Assembly: GCA_020721325.1 (NCBI GenBank)
Contig: DYNA01000003.1
Location: forward strand, 1-38,586
Direction of reading: 5' to 3'
From: Paludibacter propionicigenes
GTDB lineage: Bacteria; Bacteroidota; Bacteroidia; Bacteroidales; JAIFNL01
Length of the DNA stretch: 38,586 bases
Position numbers and translations under genes: made by a program. Of the stretch, positions 1 to 8,361 are shown piece after piece (position 1 is the first letter of the stretch; each line of letters opens with the position of its first letter). Below the pieces are notes generated by a model. It saw only the letters and a program-made list of their open reading frames with translations, ran no database searches and had not been told where the DNA came from.

Positions 1-1140
1 TTACTTTTCATTAATTCCCCACCACTTATTGCTCAATTTTGCGTTGCCTTGTATCAATTTCAAAACTCGCCACGAAGTATTTTCTACTTTATATTCTTGA
101 GGAATTTCCTTCTTTTTTAATTCAATTTCTTCATCTATAACTATTTGCACCGAATTGAGTACTATTTCAGTATCGAAACCACTCAAAATCATGCTTCCAG
201 TATCTTGCGCTTCGGGGCGTTCCATCGATTGACGGATAGAAATAGCCGGAAAATTTAAAATGGCTGACTCTTCGCTTATCGTTCCGCTATCGGATAAGGT
301 ACATTTTGCATTTTTTTGAAGAGAAATATAATCGAAAAAACCAAAAGGTTTCAAGAATTTTATGTTTGAATTTGTTTCGATGTTTTGAAGCTTTTCCAAT
401 CGCTTACGTGTACGCGGGTGAGTTGAAACAATGATTGGAAGCGAATAATTGGCTTCTAAATCATTGAAAAGGGTTAAAATTTTTCTTAAATTCTTTTCCG
501 AATCTACATTTTCTTCTCTGTGAAAACTGGCTACAAAATAATTTTTTGCTTCCAGATTCAGCTTTTCTAAAATGGTTGAATTTTCTATTTTGTTTTTAAA
601 ATAATTCAAAACTTCGGGCATAGGCGAACCGGTCAAATAAATTCGATTGTGAAGCAAACCTTCAGCAAGTAAATGTCTTCGGGCATTTTCGGTGTAAACC
701 AAATTAAAATCCGACAGATGATCCACTACTTTACGGTTTATTTCTTCCGGTACATTCAAATCAAAACTTCTGTTTCCGGCTTCCATGTGAAAAATCGGAA
801 TGTGCATTCGTTTAGCCATATACGACGATAAACTCGAATTGGTATCGCCCAAAATAAGCAAAGCATCGGGTTTTTCTTTGAGCAAAACTTCTTCGGTTTT
901 TTTAAGCACATCGCCAACCGCACTTCCTAAACTTTGTGTATCAATGTTCAGAAAATAATCGGGTTTTCTGATTTCTAAATCCTCAAAAAACACTTCATTA
1001 AGCTCATAATCATAATTCTGTCCAGTATGAACCAAAATATGATGCATGTACGTATCCAAAAGTGGTATTATTCTCGAAAGTCTGATTATTTCAGGTCTTG
1101 TTCCTACAACAGTTAGAATTTTCAATTTTTGCTTAGTCAT
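1..1140 (-). CDS. fnlC: UDP-N-acetylglucosamine 2-epimerase family protein, FnlC/Cap5G-like
   Basis: The protein (379 aa) is a non-hydrolysing UDP-HexNAc 2-epimerase. The N-terminal motif VVGTRPEIIRLSRI and the blocks HTGQNYDY, LGDTNSSLSSY, HMEAGNRSFD, NVPEEINRKVVDH, SFHREEN and SDSGTISEES are all present. The GTRPEIIRLS form, and similarity along the whole length, recall Cap5G of Staphylococcus and FnlC/WbjD, which make UDP-L-FucNAc from UDP-L-PneNAc, more than the WecB type that makes UDP-ManNAc; this subfamily call is from memory of those proteins. The CapE/FnlA homologue two genes upstream supports it. It is a cytoplasmic enzyme of sugar-nucleotide synthesis for a surface polysaccharide. 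The start is an ATG and the stop lies exactly at the window edge, so the gene is complete. It is the most distal gene of the capsule cluster visible here. Confidence 0.85.
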   Translation of the reverse strand: MTKQKLKILTVVGTRPEIIRLSRIIPLLDTYMHHILVHTGQNYDYELNEVFFEDLEIRKPDYFLNIDTQSLGSAVGDVLKKTEEVLLKEKPDALLILGDTNSSLSSYMAKRMHIPIFHMEAGNRSFDLNVPEEINRKVVDHLSDFNLVYTENARRHLLAEGLLHNRIYLTGSPMPEVLNYFKNKIENSTILEKLNLEAKNYFVASFHREENVDSEKNLRKILTLFNDLEANYSLPIIVSTHPRTRKRLEKLQNIETNSNIKFLKPFGFFDYISLQKNAKCTLSDSGTISEESAILNFPAISIRQSMERPEAQDTGSMILSGFDTEIVLNSVQIVIDEEIELKKKEIPQEYKVENTSWRVLKLIQGNAKLSNKWWGINEK

Positions 1141-1296
1141 TAATTAAACTGTTAAAATATTGATTTTGTTTGAATTAAAAAAATATTTTCGATTGGTATT
1201 TTCACAGCTTCGCCTCCTCAGTCCCATTTTTTAAGAACGAATAAGCAATTTATTTTAAAGCAAAATTAACTATTTTTCACAAATAAACAAACTTAT

Positions 1297-1806
1297 TTAG
1301 TTCCGTATTTTTGTGTCAGATTGACTTATATTTATAAGTAGCGAATAACCAATGTTTTCAATTCGAAGAAGCAATTGTTTTTTACCAGAAATTGTAACAA
1401 TTTCGCCCATAACACCCGATAAAATGCCTTTGATTATTTCTACTTTTTGCCCTATTTTGAAATTTTCGGTACTTACTTTAAACTTAACTTCATTCAGCAA
1501 AGTTTGTTTGATTGCTTCAATTTGATATTCAGGAATAGCAACAGCTTTGCGCTCGAATGTAATATATTTTACTACTCCTTTGACAGTCAATACTTCGAAA
1601 AATTCTTTTTCCGAAACAAAAACAAAAAGATAAGAATTAAATAAAGGAACTTCTATAACTTTCTTTCTATCAGACCATTGGCGCATTGTTTTGATAAGTG
1701 GACAATAATGCTCAATTCCTTTTGCTAAAAGTTCCGCAGCCACCTTTTTTTCATTTCTTGGCTTTGTATAAATCACATACCATTTATATTCTGGCGTTTT
1801 TTCCAT
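1297..1806 (-). CDS. UpxY-like NusG-family transcription antiterminator
   Basis: This 169 aa protein has the NusG N-terminal (NGN) fold signature WYVIYTKPRNEKKVAAEL at residues 9-26, then YLFVFV and GVVKYI, and a C-terminal KOW-like segment (FKIGQKVEIIKGILSGVMGEI, residues about 116-136). That matches the specialised NusG paralogues (UpxY, RfaH-like) that in Bacteroides bind RNA polymerase and let it read through long capsule operons. Here the gene is not the first of the operon, as upxY usually is, but lies between the fnlA-like and fnlC-like genes, with 222 bases of AT-rich DNA upstream and 156 downstream. I see no exact Bacteroidetes promoter in that upstream gap. The role is inferred from family and position. 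Confidence 0.85.
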   Translation of the reverse strand: MEKTPEYKWYVIYTKPRNEKKVAAELLAKGIEHYCPLIKTMRQWSDRKKVIEVPLFNSYLFVFVSEKEFFEVLTVKGVVKYITFERKAVAIPEYQIEAIKQTLLNEVKFKVSTENFKIGQKVEIIKGILSGVMGEIVTISGKKQLLLRIENIGYSLLINISQSDTKIRN

Positions 1807-2028
1807 GCAAATCTTTTGTTTTCTTAAATACGTTAAGCAACTATAAATCGCTAAATTTTTTTTTTAGATTTTTATTTATAAAAAACTAATTTTTCTGCAT
1901 TACAAAAAAATAAACAATTACATTTCAAACTATTAACAAAAAAAATAAACGAATTTCTAAGTAAAGAATATTTGAAAAAAAATAAAAAATAATTGCCAAA
2001 ACGAAACAAATTCCTTCAAAACGACAAA

Positions 2029-3057
2029 TTAAAATACGGAATTATTTTCCAAATCTTTTTGTATTATTTCTAATTTTAAAAGAAGCTTTTTTAAATTTTC
2101 TACATCTAATCGAATCGTGTTATGTGAATGATATTCAGATACTTTACCAACCAGTTCGTTTCCTTTTTCAAAATATTGTTCGTAATTCAAATCTCTATTA
2201 TCTGCGGGAATTTTATAATAATTGCCCAAGTCAATGGTTTTTACCATTTCTTCTTGACTTACAAGGGTTTCGTAAAGTTTTTCGCCATGTCGAGTGCCAA
2301 TTATTTTTATTTCATTCTCAGCTTTGTAAAGTTCCTTCATGGCTTGCGCCAAATCGCCCATTGTAGCTGCCGGAGCTTTTTGAACAAAAATATCGCCCTG
2401 TTCCCCATTTTCAAAGGCATACAGAACCAAATTAACGGCTTCTTCTAAAGTCATCATAAATCGAGTCATTTCGGGATTGGTTACCGAAATGGATTTTCCC
2501 TGTTTTATTTGTTCCATAAAAAGCGGAATTACCGAACCGCGCGAAGCCATTACGTTGCCGTAACGCGTTCCACAAATTACCGTATTATTTTCTGTCAAAT
2601 TCCGGCTGCGGGCTACAAACAATTTTTCCATTAAAGCTTTGGTCATTCCCATAGCATTTACGGGGTAAACCGCTTTATCGGTACTCAAACAAATAACTTT
2701 TTTAACTTTATTTTCAATGGCTGCTTTTAACACATTTTCAGTACCTAAAACATTGGTTTTCAATGCTTCAAGTGGAAAAAATTCACACGAAGGAACTTGT
2801 TTTAATGCTGCGGCATGAAAAATATAATCTACATCTTTTACTGCCATTTCTATGGAAGAAAAATCGCGTACATCGCCTAAATAAAATTTTACCTTTTTAT
2901 TATTTATTTTTCGGCGCAAATCGTCTTGTTTTTTTTCATCGCGGCTAAAAATTCGTATTTCAGCTATATCGCTGTTTACAAATCGATTAAGAACGGCTTT
3001 TCCAAAAGAACCTGTACCGCCGGTTATAAGTAAAGTTTTATTTTTAAATAGATTCAT
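2029..3057 (-). CDS. fnlA: UDP-GlcNAc 4,6-dehydratase/5-epimerase, CapE/FnlA-like
   Basis: An extended SDR enzyme of 342 aa. The Rossmann motif TGGTGSFG is at residues 12-19, followed by RIFSRDEKKQDDLR, GDVRD, HAAALKQVPSCEFFP and TRYGNVMASRGSV, the pattern of the inverting UDP-GlcNAc 4,6-dehydratases (CapE, WbjB, FnlA). In the catalytic stretch STDKAVYPVNAMGMTKAL the usual YxxxK tyrosine is a methionine, giving the SMK-type triad known for CapE. It would convert UDP-GlcNAc to the L-arabino 4-keto-6-deoxy sugar, the first step to UDP-L-FucNAc. Length fits Cap5E. ATG start, 98 bases after wzc. The pathway's middle enzyme (FnlB/Cap5F reductase) is not in the window and may lie beyond the left edge. 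Confidence 0.88.
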   Translation of the reverse strand: MNLFKNKTLLITGGTGSFGKAVLNRFVNSDIAEIRIFSRDEKKQDDLRRKINNKKVKFYLGDVRDFSSIEMAVKDVDYIFHAAALKQVPSCEFFPLEALKTNVLGTENVLKAAIENKVKKVICLSTDKAVYPVNAMGMTKALMEKLFVARSRNLTENNTVICGTRYGNVMASRGSVIPLFMEQIKQGKSISVTNPEMTRFMMTLEEAVNLVLYAFENGEQGDIFVQKAPAATMGDLAQAMKELYKAENEIKIIGTRHGEKLYETLVSQEEMVKTIDLGNYYKIPADNRDLNYEQYFEKGNELVGKVSEYHSHNTIRLDVENLKKLLLKLEIIQKDLENNSVF

Positions 3058-3155
3058 TGTATTTTTTTATTCTTTTTTTATCCTTTTTTTATAAAAAATT
3101 TGTCAAAAATAAATATTTTTTTACAAATCAAAAATTTTATTTTTTACCAAAAACA

Positions 3156-5603
3156 TTATTTCCTTTTTCGTGCAGAAAAAAGTTTTTGCCAAATATTTTT
3201 TTTATCTTCTTTAAAATACTCATTACCATAGCCATATCCGTAACCGTAACCGTAACCGTAACCGTAACCGTAGCCGTAACCATATAGTTTTGATTGTTTG
3301 ATACCGTTAAATATTATTACAGTTTGCCCGATATTGTTTTCGTTAATTTCGTGTAAAACAGCCGATAAAGCACGTTTTTGAGTGTGATTTTGACGGGCAA
3401 CAAAAATGTTAATATCGCTATATTTGGCTAAAATCAAACCATCGGCTACCACACCTATCGGAGGAGAGTCTATAATTATGCACTCGTATTTTTGTTTTAA
3501 TATTTCAAACAATTCTTTTGTTTTCTCCGAAGCAATAAGTTCTACCGGATTTGGTGGAACAGGACCTGCCGGATAAATATCTAAATTCTCTATCTCCGAA
3601 TGATACACAATTTCTTCGAGTGTAGAATGATTGATTAAGTAAGTCGAAAGCCCTATTTCGTTGGTAAAATCAAAAGCTTTTTGTATTTTGGGTAAACGCA
3701 AATCGAAACCCAAAAGGCATGTTTTTTTGCCAAAAGATGCAAAAACGGAGGCTAAATTAATCGAATTAAACGTTTTTCCTTCTTTCGACATGGTAGAAGT
3801 TACCAAAATGACTATGTTTTCTTTTCCTTTAATATAATATTGCAAATTGGTATAAAGCGACCGAAACGATTCGGCAATGGTTGATTTGGGTTTTTCTATA
3901 AAAACTTTTGTAATAGTTTCTTTGTATTGAATTATACCTGCAATTACCGGTTTATTTGTTATCTTTTCAATTTCCATTTTGGTCATAATTCTATCTAAAA
4001 ACAACATTCTAATGTAAAGATAAATAGTTGGAATAATTATGCCCAATGCTAAGAATATCAAATATATAACTCTATGTTTTACCGATATTTTTACTGCCAT
4101 TTCGGGGCGAGCAAAATCTACTACGCTACTATTGGGAGTGTTTGAGGCTTTTGCAATTTGTGATTCGGCTCGTTTCTGGAGCAAAAAATTGTATATTTCG
4201 TCATTTAATTTGAATTTTCGTTCAAATCCGAATAACTTTTGTTGTGTTTTTGGCAACTTTTGAGCTTCTTTTTCTAATTCTTTAATACGTTGTTGTGCGC
4301 TTTCGAGCGAAATTTTGTTGGAAGTGATTATATTTATTAAATTGCTTTTAATCAGTATTTTAGTACTTTCAATTCTACTTTCTAACGCATAAACGCTTTG
4401 AGTTTTTTCTACCGTATTATTTAATAGTGAAACTCGGTTTGACGTCATTTCTATTAAATCGGTAACTAATTTATTTAGAACCACATCAGAAACACCCAAA
4501 GTTGAGGGAATCATCAAATCATCTAAGTTTTTATTATCGTTAATGGATTTCAATAAATAGTCATAATACTTTGATTGTGTGAGCAATACAGCTTTTTCTT
4601 TTTGCAAATCGGTTAGTTTTTCAAAAAGCTGTTGCGAATGTATGCTAATGTCCATTATTTGATTGGCACTTCTAAAATTTTGCAATTCATTTTCTGCAAA
4701 AGTTAAGGAATCGGATATGTCAGTTAGCTGATTATCAATAAATTCAATGGTATTTGTAGCGATTTTATTTTTGGTATCTAAATTATTTTTTGTGTAAATT
4801 AATGTCAATTTATTTAAAAAATCGGTTATTTTTTCTGAATTTGTTCCGTGAACTGAAAGCTCTAAAACATCAACTTCTTTGTCTAACTGCTCGATAAATA
4901 AATTTTGTTTATAGTATAAAACCAAGTTATTTAATGTGTTAAAACTAAATCCAAATATTTGTTCATCATTTTCAATGCGAATAAAATCGCTGCGCTTTAC
5001 CAATTTAAAAGTAAAATAATCTGTTTTTATCAATTCATCAAAACTATAAGTGCCAGAAAAATTCAAATTATTAATCGAACCAATCGATTTTTGTAGAGTG
5101 TATGAATACAAATTTCCTACTTCATTAATGACCGAAATAAAAAAAGTATTGTCGGATAATATTTTAACACTAAATGTGGCATCAACCAACTGAGGTGCAA
5201 GAGTATCGTATTCAATTATAAAAGGAGAATTTGTGTAAATTTCATTTATATCGTAATCGTTTATTAAATAGTAATTTACATAAAAATTTAAACTTTGTAT
5301 AGTTCGTTCAATCATGGAGTAAGATTGCAGTAAAACTTTTTCGTTCATAATATTTTTCTTTTCAGAAAATAAGTCCATTTCCCCTAAAACTTTTTCGGTA
5401 GAAAATGAGTTTGATGATTCTTGAACCATCAAAGTGGTTTTAACCTCATAGATAGAAGTAGTAAATTTTGCAAAATAATAAGCTCCAATTGTTGCAAAAA
5501 CAACAAAAATTAAATATAAATACCAATTTTGGAGCATTTTTATAAAGAAAGCTAAAAAATCAAAACTTTCTTCTTCAAATTCGTATAGTTTATTATTTTC
5601 CAA
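3156..5603 (-). CDS. wzc: Wzc-like polysaccharide co-polymerase and BY-type tyrosine kinase
   Basis: An inner-membrane protein of 815 aa with the full Wzc layout: a first membrane span (about 27-45), a periplasmic Wzz/GNVR coiled-coil region (about 240-490), a second span (about 511-532) and a cytoplasmic BY-kinase. Walker A is STMSKEGKT (603-611), Walker A' LLGFDLRLP (630-638), Walker B IIIDSPP (709-715). The C-terminal tyrosine cluster is an uninterrupted run of ten Tyr-Gly pairs (774-793) coded by a 6-base tandem repeat. It controls chain length and export by cycles of autophosphorylation. The start is TTG: a TGA stop lies two codons upstream in frame and the next ATG (residue 23) would cut into the first membrane span. 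It follows the Wza-like gene by 30 bases, so the two are probably co-transcribed. Confidence 0.92.
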   Translation of the reverse strand: MENNKLYEFEEESFDFLAFFIKMLQNWYLYLIFVVFATIGAYYFAKFTTSIYEVKTTLMVQESSNSFSTEKVLGEMDLFSEKKNIMNEKVLLQSYSMIERTIQSLNFYVNYYLINDYDINEIYTNSPFIIEYDTLAPQLVDATFSVKILSDNTFFISVINEVGNLYSYTLQKSIGSINNLNFSGTYSFDELIKTDYFTFKLVKRSDFIRIENDEQIFGFSFNTLNNLVLYYKQNLFIEQLDKEVDVLELSVHGTNSEKITDFLNKLTLIYTKNNLDTKNKIATNTIEFIDNQLTDISDSLTFAENELQNFRSANQIMDISIHSQQLFEKLTDLQKEKAVLLTQSKYYDYLLKSINDNKNLDDLMIPSTLGVSDVVLNKLVTDLIEMTSNRVSLLNNTVEKTQSVYALESRIESTKILIKSNLINIITSNKISLESAQQRIKELEKEAQKLPKTQQKLFGFERKFKLNDEIYNFLLQKRAESQIAKASNTPNSSVVDFARPEMAVKISVKHRVIYLIFLALGIIIPTIYLYIRMLFLDRIMTKMEIEKITNKPVIAGIIQYKETITKVFIEKPKSTIAESFRSLYTNLQYYIKGKENIVILVTSTMSKEGKTFNSINLASVFASFGKKTCLLGFDLRLPKIQKAFDFTNEIGLSTYLINHSTLEEIVYHSEIENLDIYPAGPVPPNPVELIASEKTKELFEILKQKYECIIIDSPPIGVVADGLILAKYSDINIFVARQNHTQKRALSAVLHEINENNIGQTVIIFNGIKQSKLYGYGYGYGYGYGYGYGYGYGNEYFKEDKKNIWQKLFSARKRK
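3225..3284 (-). repeat. 6-bp tandem repeat (10 units) coding the Tyr-Gly tail of Wzc
   Basis: Ten consecutive hexamers fill 60 bases. On the plus strand they read accata, gccata, tccgta, five identical accgta, gccgta and accata, so the central five (3243-3272) are perfect copies. On the coding strand each is TAY GGN. Because the unit is six bases, slippage would add or remove Tyr-Gly pairs without shifting frame. The outer copies carry silent third-base changes, which suggests selection on the peptide. Confidence 0.97.
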
Positions 5604-5633
5604 TGTTCAAAAATATATTTTAGGTTTAAAAAT

Positions 5634-6407
5634 TTATTTGTTTATGTATGTAAAAATAACTAAAAGCGAAGTTACTGTTGCTAAAACCACTGAAATGGTA
5701 CTCATAAATGGAAAAGAATCTTGCTGCCAAAAAACAGCTCTAAGAGGCTCAATATAAACTACATCATTGGGTTGCAAATAATAATTTTCATTTTCCAGTA
5801 CTTCTACTTTCGTTAAATCAATTGTAAAAATTTTATTTTCATTATCTATGTTACGAATAATTTTTACCGTATTTCTGTTTGCCTGTTTTTTTAAATCACC
5901 CGCTAATCCCAATAAATCATATATTGACATTTTATCTTCATATTCAAGTTGATAGCGACCCGGACGATTGACTTCTCCCAAAATTGTAATAAACCCATCG
6001 GCTAACCGAACTTGTACATTTACCTGATTATAAAATCTACTCAATTTATAAATTAAAGTATCATTTATTTCTTTGATAGTTAGATTTTTAGCTGTTATTT
6101 TACCGATTTCCGGCAAAGTAATATTACCTTGAATATCTATGAGATATACATCTTTATATTTTGATGCAAGTCCTTGTGTTTGAATGATTTGATTACCACC
6201 CAATAATGCCATTTGAGTTTCATTATTCAAACTCGAAATATTGATGTAAAGATTATCTCCGCTTTTAAGTTTATATTCTTCATAAAAAGCTAAATAGCTG
6301 TTTTTTAGCGCGTTTTCATCTGTTTGTAAATAGCGTACTTTTTTTGAAGGAATACACGAAATAGTTAATAGTAAGATACTTACAATATAAAAATATGGTT
6401 TTTTCAT
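5634..6407 (-). CDS. wza: Wza-like polysaccharide export lipoprotein
   Basis: A polysaccharide biosynthesis/export protein. The N-terminus is a lipoprotein signal with lipobox LTISC, so the mature protein is expected in the outer membrane. A Poly_export domain follows (YKLKSGDNLYINISS, then DIQGNITLPEIGKI), then an SLBB-like domain (ITILGEVNRPGRYQL, LLGLAGDLKKQANR, YYLQPNDVVYIEP), and a C-terminal hydrophobic span near the end. It would form the outer-membrane exit channel partnered with Wzc. The ORF track starts six codons earlier at a TTG (6425); I prefer the ATG at 6407 because it gives a standard short signal peptide, but the TTG cannot be excluded. It is the first gene of the cluster, behind a promoter-like sequence at 6457-6487. 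Confidence 0.9.
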   Translation of the reverse strand: MKKPYFYIVSILLLTISCIPSKKVRYLQTDENALKNSYLAFYEEYKLKSGDNLYINISSLNNETQMALLGGNQIIQTQGLASKYKDVYLIDIQGNITLPEIGKITAKNLTIKEINDTLIYKLSRFYNQVNVQVRLADGFITILGEVNRPGRYQLEYEDKMSIYDLLGLAGDLKKQANRNTVKIIRNIDNENKIFTIDLTKVEVLENENYYLQPNDVVYIEPLRAVFWQQDSFPFMSTISVVLATVTSLLVIFTYINK

Positions 6408-6456
6408 TACGCTGCTAAATTTCAATTAACAATGGTTTTATTTTAAATCTTTTTTA

Positions 6457-6487
6457 CAAATATAAAACCAATTTTATCAAATGCAAC
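6457..6487 (-). promoter_or_regulatory. Putative Bacteroidetes promoter of the polysaccharide operon
   Basis: On the minus strand the sequence reads GTTG, 19 bases, TATATTTG. The downstream box is an exact match to the Bacteroidetes -7 consensus TAnnTTTG, and the upstream box has one mismatch to TTTG at the expected spacing. Transcription would begin about 40 bases before the wza-like ATG. The call rests on pattern only. Confidence 0.5.
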
Positions 6488-6523
6488 TTTTTTTTATTTC
6501 TTTGGTAAAAAAAGCCATGTTTT

Positions 6524-7162
6524 TTATGAAATTTCAAATATTCTCCTTAGAATGGGTGTAAGCCCATTAAAGAAAAATTCTACTGCTATCACCATGACTA
6601 TCAAGCCCATAATACGCATTAAAACTTTGTTGCCAGTTTCGCCCAAGAATTTGATTATTCGCGATGACGCAAGTAAAATAAAGTACGTGAGAAAGCCCAT
6701 TATTAAAATAACCGAAATTAGAATAGCCTTTTGCTCAGGCAATTGCGAATCTTCCATTAAAATTATTGAATTGGCAATGGCTCCCGGTCCACAAATCATA
6801 GGAATGGCAAGAGGTGTTATTGAAATATCACTAACATACTCATTAATAGTTTCTTCTGCTACTCGCATTCGTCCTAAGCGGGCATTGAGCATGTCTTGAC
6901 CTACAAAGAAAAAGATAATTCCACCTGCTACTTTCAAGGAATCGACTGAAATACCGAAAAACTTAAATAAAAACTGTCCGGAAAAAGCAAAGGCTATCAT
7001 ACTTAAAAATGCTACAATAGATGCTTTTTTGGCTGTTTTATTACGTTCTGCTTCTGATAAATTTGCAGTCATTGTCATAAAAATCGGCATTACACCCAGT
7101 GGATTAATCAGTGTGAAAAATGATGTAAAAACTAAAATGCCAAAAGTTAAATATTCAGTCAT
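6524..7162 (-). CDS. MarC/UPF0056 family integral membrane protein
   Basis: A 212 aa, almost wholly hydrophobic protein with about six membrane segments. It has the MarC family hallmarks: FTLINPLGVMPIFMTMT near the N-terminus (residues 17-33), a GGIIFFFVGQDML segment, and the second-half motif SITPLAIPMICGPGAI. The name comes from the mar locus, but a role in multiple antibiotic resistance has been disproved and the substrate is unknown; some annotations call it an NAAT-type transporter. It sits alone between the polysaccharide operon and a secreted phosphatase-like gene, with 96 bases upstream, so it is probably transcribed separately. ATG start is clear. Confidence 0.9.
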   Translation of the reverse strand: MTEYLTFGILVFTSFFTLINPLGVMPIFMTMTANLSEAERNKTAKKASIVAFLSMIAFAFSGQFLFKFFGISVDSLKVAGGIIFFFVGQDMLNARLGRMRVAEETINEYVSDISITPLAIPMICGPGAIANSIILMEDSQLPEQKAILISVILIMGFLTYFILLASSRIIKFLGETGNKVLMRIMGLIVMVIAVEFFFNGLTPILRRIFEIS

Positions 7163-7258
7163 TAAAATAAAATAATTTTTATAATAAAATATAATTTTAA
7201 ACTAAAGTATATATTAATTTAAACCGTAATGTTTTTAATTCTATATTTTAGTTTATTG

Positions 7259-8314
7259 TTATTTGAAGATAAATTCTACCGAAACTGGTAAATGGTCGCT
7301 AAAACCTCCATAATAATTTGTGCCTCCATAAGTTCTGTTGGGAGATTTTTCACCTTTATTATTTGTAAAAAGAATCCAATCCTTTTTAAATATTTTTGCA
7401 GCATTATAAGTGCAAGAAAGTCCTGATTTATTGTTTAATAATGAATGACTTACAATTAAATTATCAAGCATATTCCATTCTCCTTTGAAAAGATAAGTTC
7501 CTTCTCCATTTTGTTTTAAATCGTACATTAAATTGTAAAGTTCTCCGGTATTTTTATTTTCTTTATCTCCGGTAGCACGGAGAGTTTCTAAAATACTTTT
7601 ATTAGTAGGTTCATCGTTCATATCGCCTATAATCAGTATCTTAGCTTCTGAAAAAACTTTTTGTATCGAATCTACTTTATTTCTAAGCAATTGAGCTGCG
7701 TAGATTCTTTTTGTATCGGATTCTTCTCCACCTCTTCTTGAACTCCAATGATTTACAAATATATGTAGTGTATCTTTTTCTTTTACCAACGTTTTTACAT
7801 ATAAAATATCGCGGGTTGTAAAATCGGGTTCTGTTTCAATTTTTACCGGAATATTTTCATTGTATAAAGCTTTAAAAATAAAAGTATTTAAAACCAAAGC
7901 TACATCAATTCCTCTGAAATCGGGACTTTCGTGATGTATTATTTCATAATTTTTACTATCGAGAGGCGAAGTTTTTATTAAATCTTCTACAACTTTTTTA
8001 TTTTCAATTTCTATTAAACCTATTAAATCGGGTAGTTGAGTGCTATCTAAAGATGCTAAAACTTTTGCTAAATCTTTTAATTTTTTATCGTATCGCTCTT
8101 GAGTCCAGTTATTTTTGCCTGCGGGTGTAAATTCTTCGTCTGCTTTTTGGGCATCGTCTATTAAATCGAATAAATTTTCTACATTGTATTCGGCTACTAA
8201 AACTGTCTTATTATCAGTTGATTGGCTATTTTCGCGCTGTTGAGCACACGAGGAAAATACGAAAGTTGAAATTATAAATAAAAAACCATAAAAAAATAAA
8301 GTAATTTGTTTCAT
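7259..8314 (-). CDS. Endonuclease/exonuclease/phosphatase family lipoprotein
   Basis: A 351 aa secreted protein with a lipoprotein signal (lipobox FSSC at residues about 20-23) and an endonuclease/exonuclease/phosphatase domain. Signature elements are the N-terminal strand VLVAEYNVENLFD, the metal-binding Glu in LIGLIEIEN, the NHWSSRRGG catalytic-His segment, GDMNDEP and the C-terminal SDHLPV motif. All expected catalytic residues of the fold are visible. Family members act on phosphodiester or phosphomonoester substrates such as nucleic acids or lipids, and the substrate cannot be told from sequence. Being a lipoprotein it works in the periplasm or on the outer membrane, so nutrient scavenging (extracellular DNA or phosphate) is a fair guess. 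It is divergent from the next gene with 47 bases between. Confidence 0.85.
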   Translation of the reverse strand: MKQITLFFYGFLFIISTFVFSSCAQQRENSQSTDNKTVLVAEYNVENLFDLIDDAQKADEEFTPAGKNNWTQERYDKKLKDLAKVLASLDSTQLPDLIGLIEIENKKVVEDLIKTSPLDSKNYEIIHHESPDFRGIDVALVLNTFIFKALYNENIPVKIETEPDFTTRDILYVKTLVKEKDTLHIFVNHWSSRRGGEESDTKRIYAAQLLRNKVDSIQKVFSEAKILIIGDMNDEPTNKSILETLRATGDKENKNTGELYNLMYDLKQNGEGTYLFKGEWNMLDNLIVSHSLLNNKSGLSCTYNAAKIFKKDWILFTNNKGEKSPNRTYGGTNYYGGFSDHLPVSVEFIFK

Positions 8315-8361
8315 AAAAAGTAATTTTATAATTTAATTTGTAAAAATTTTAATTAAGTAAA

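Noticed and set aside
3225-3284. Possible CRISPR or non-coding satellite
   Set aside because: The units are only six bases, contiguous, and translate as a Tyr-Gly tail within a recognised kinase gene.
3057-3287. Plus-strand ORF ending in a Val-Thr repeat
   Set aside because: It is the antisense shadow of the Wzc Tyr-Gly repeat and the spacer; no independent start or family match.
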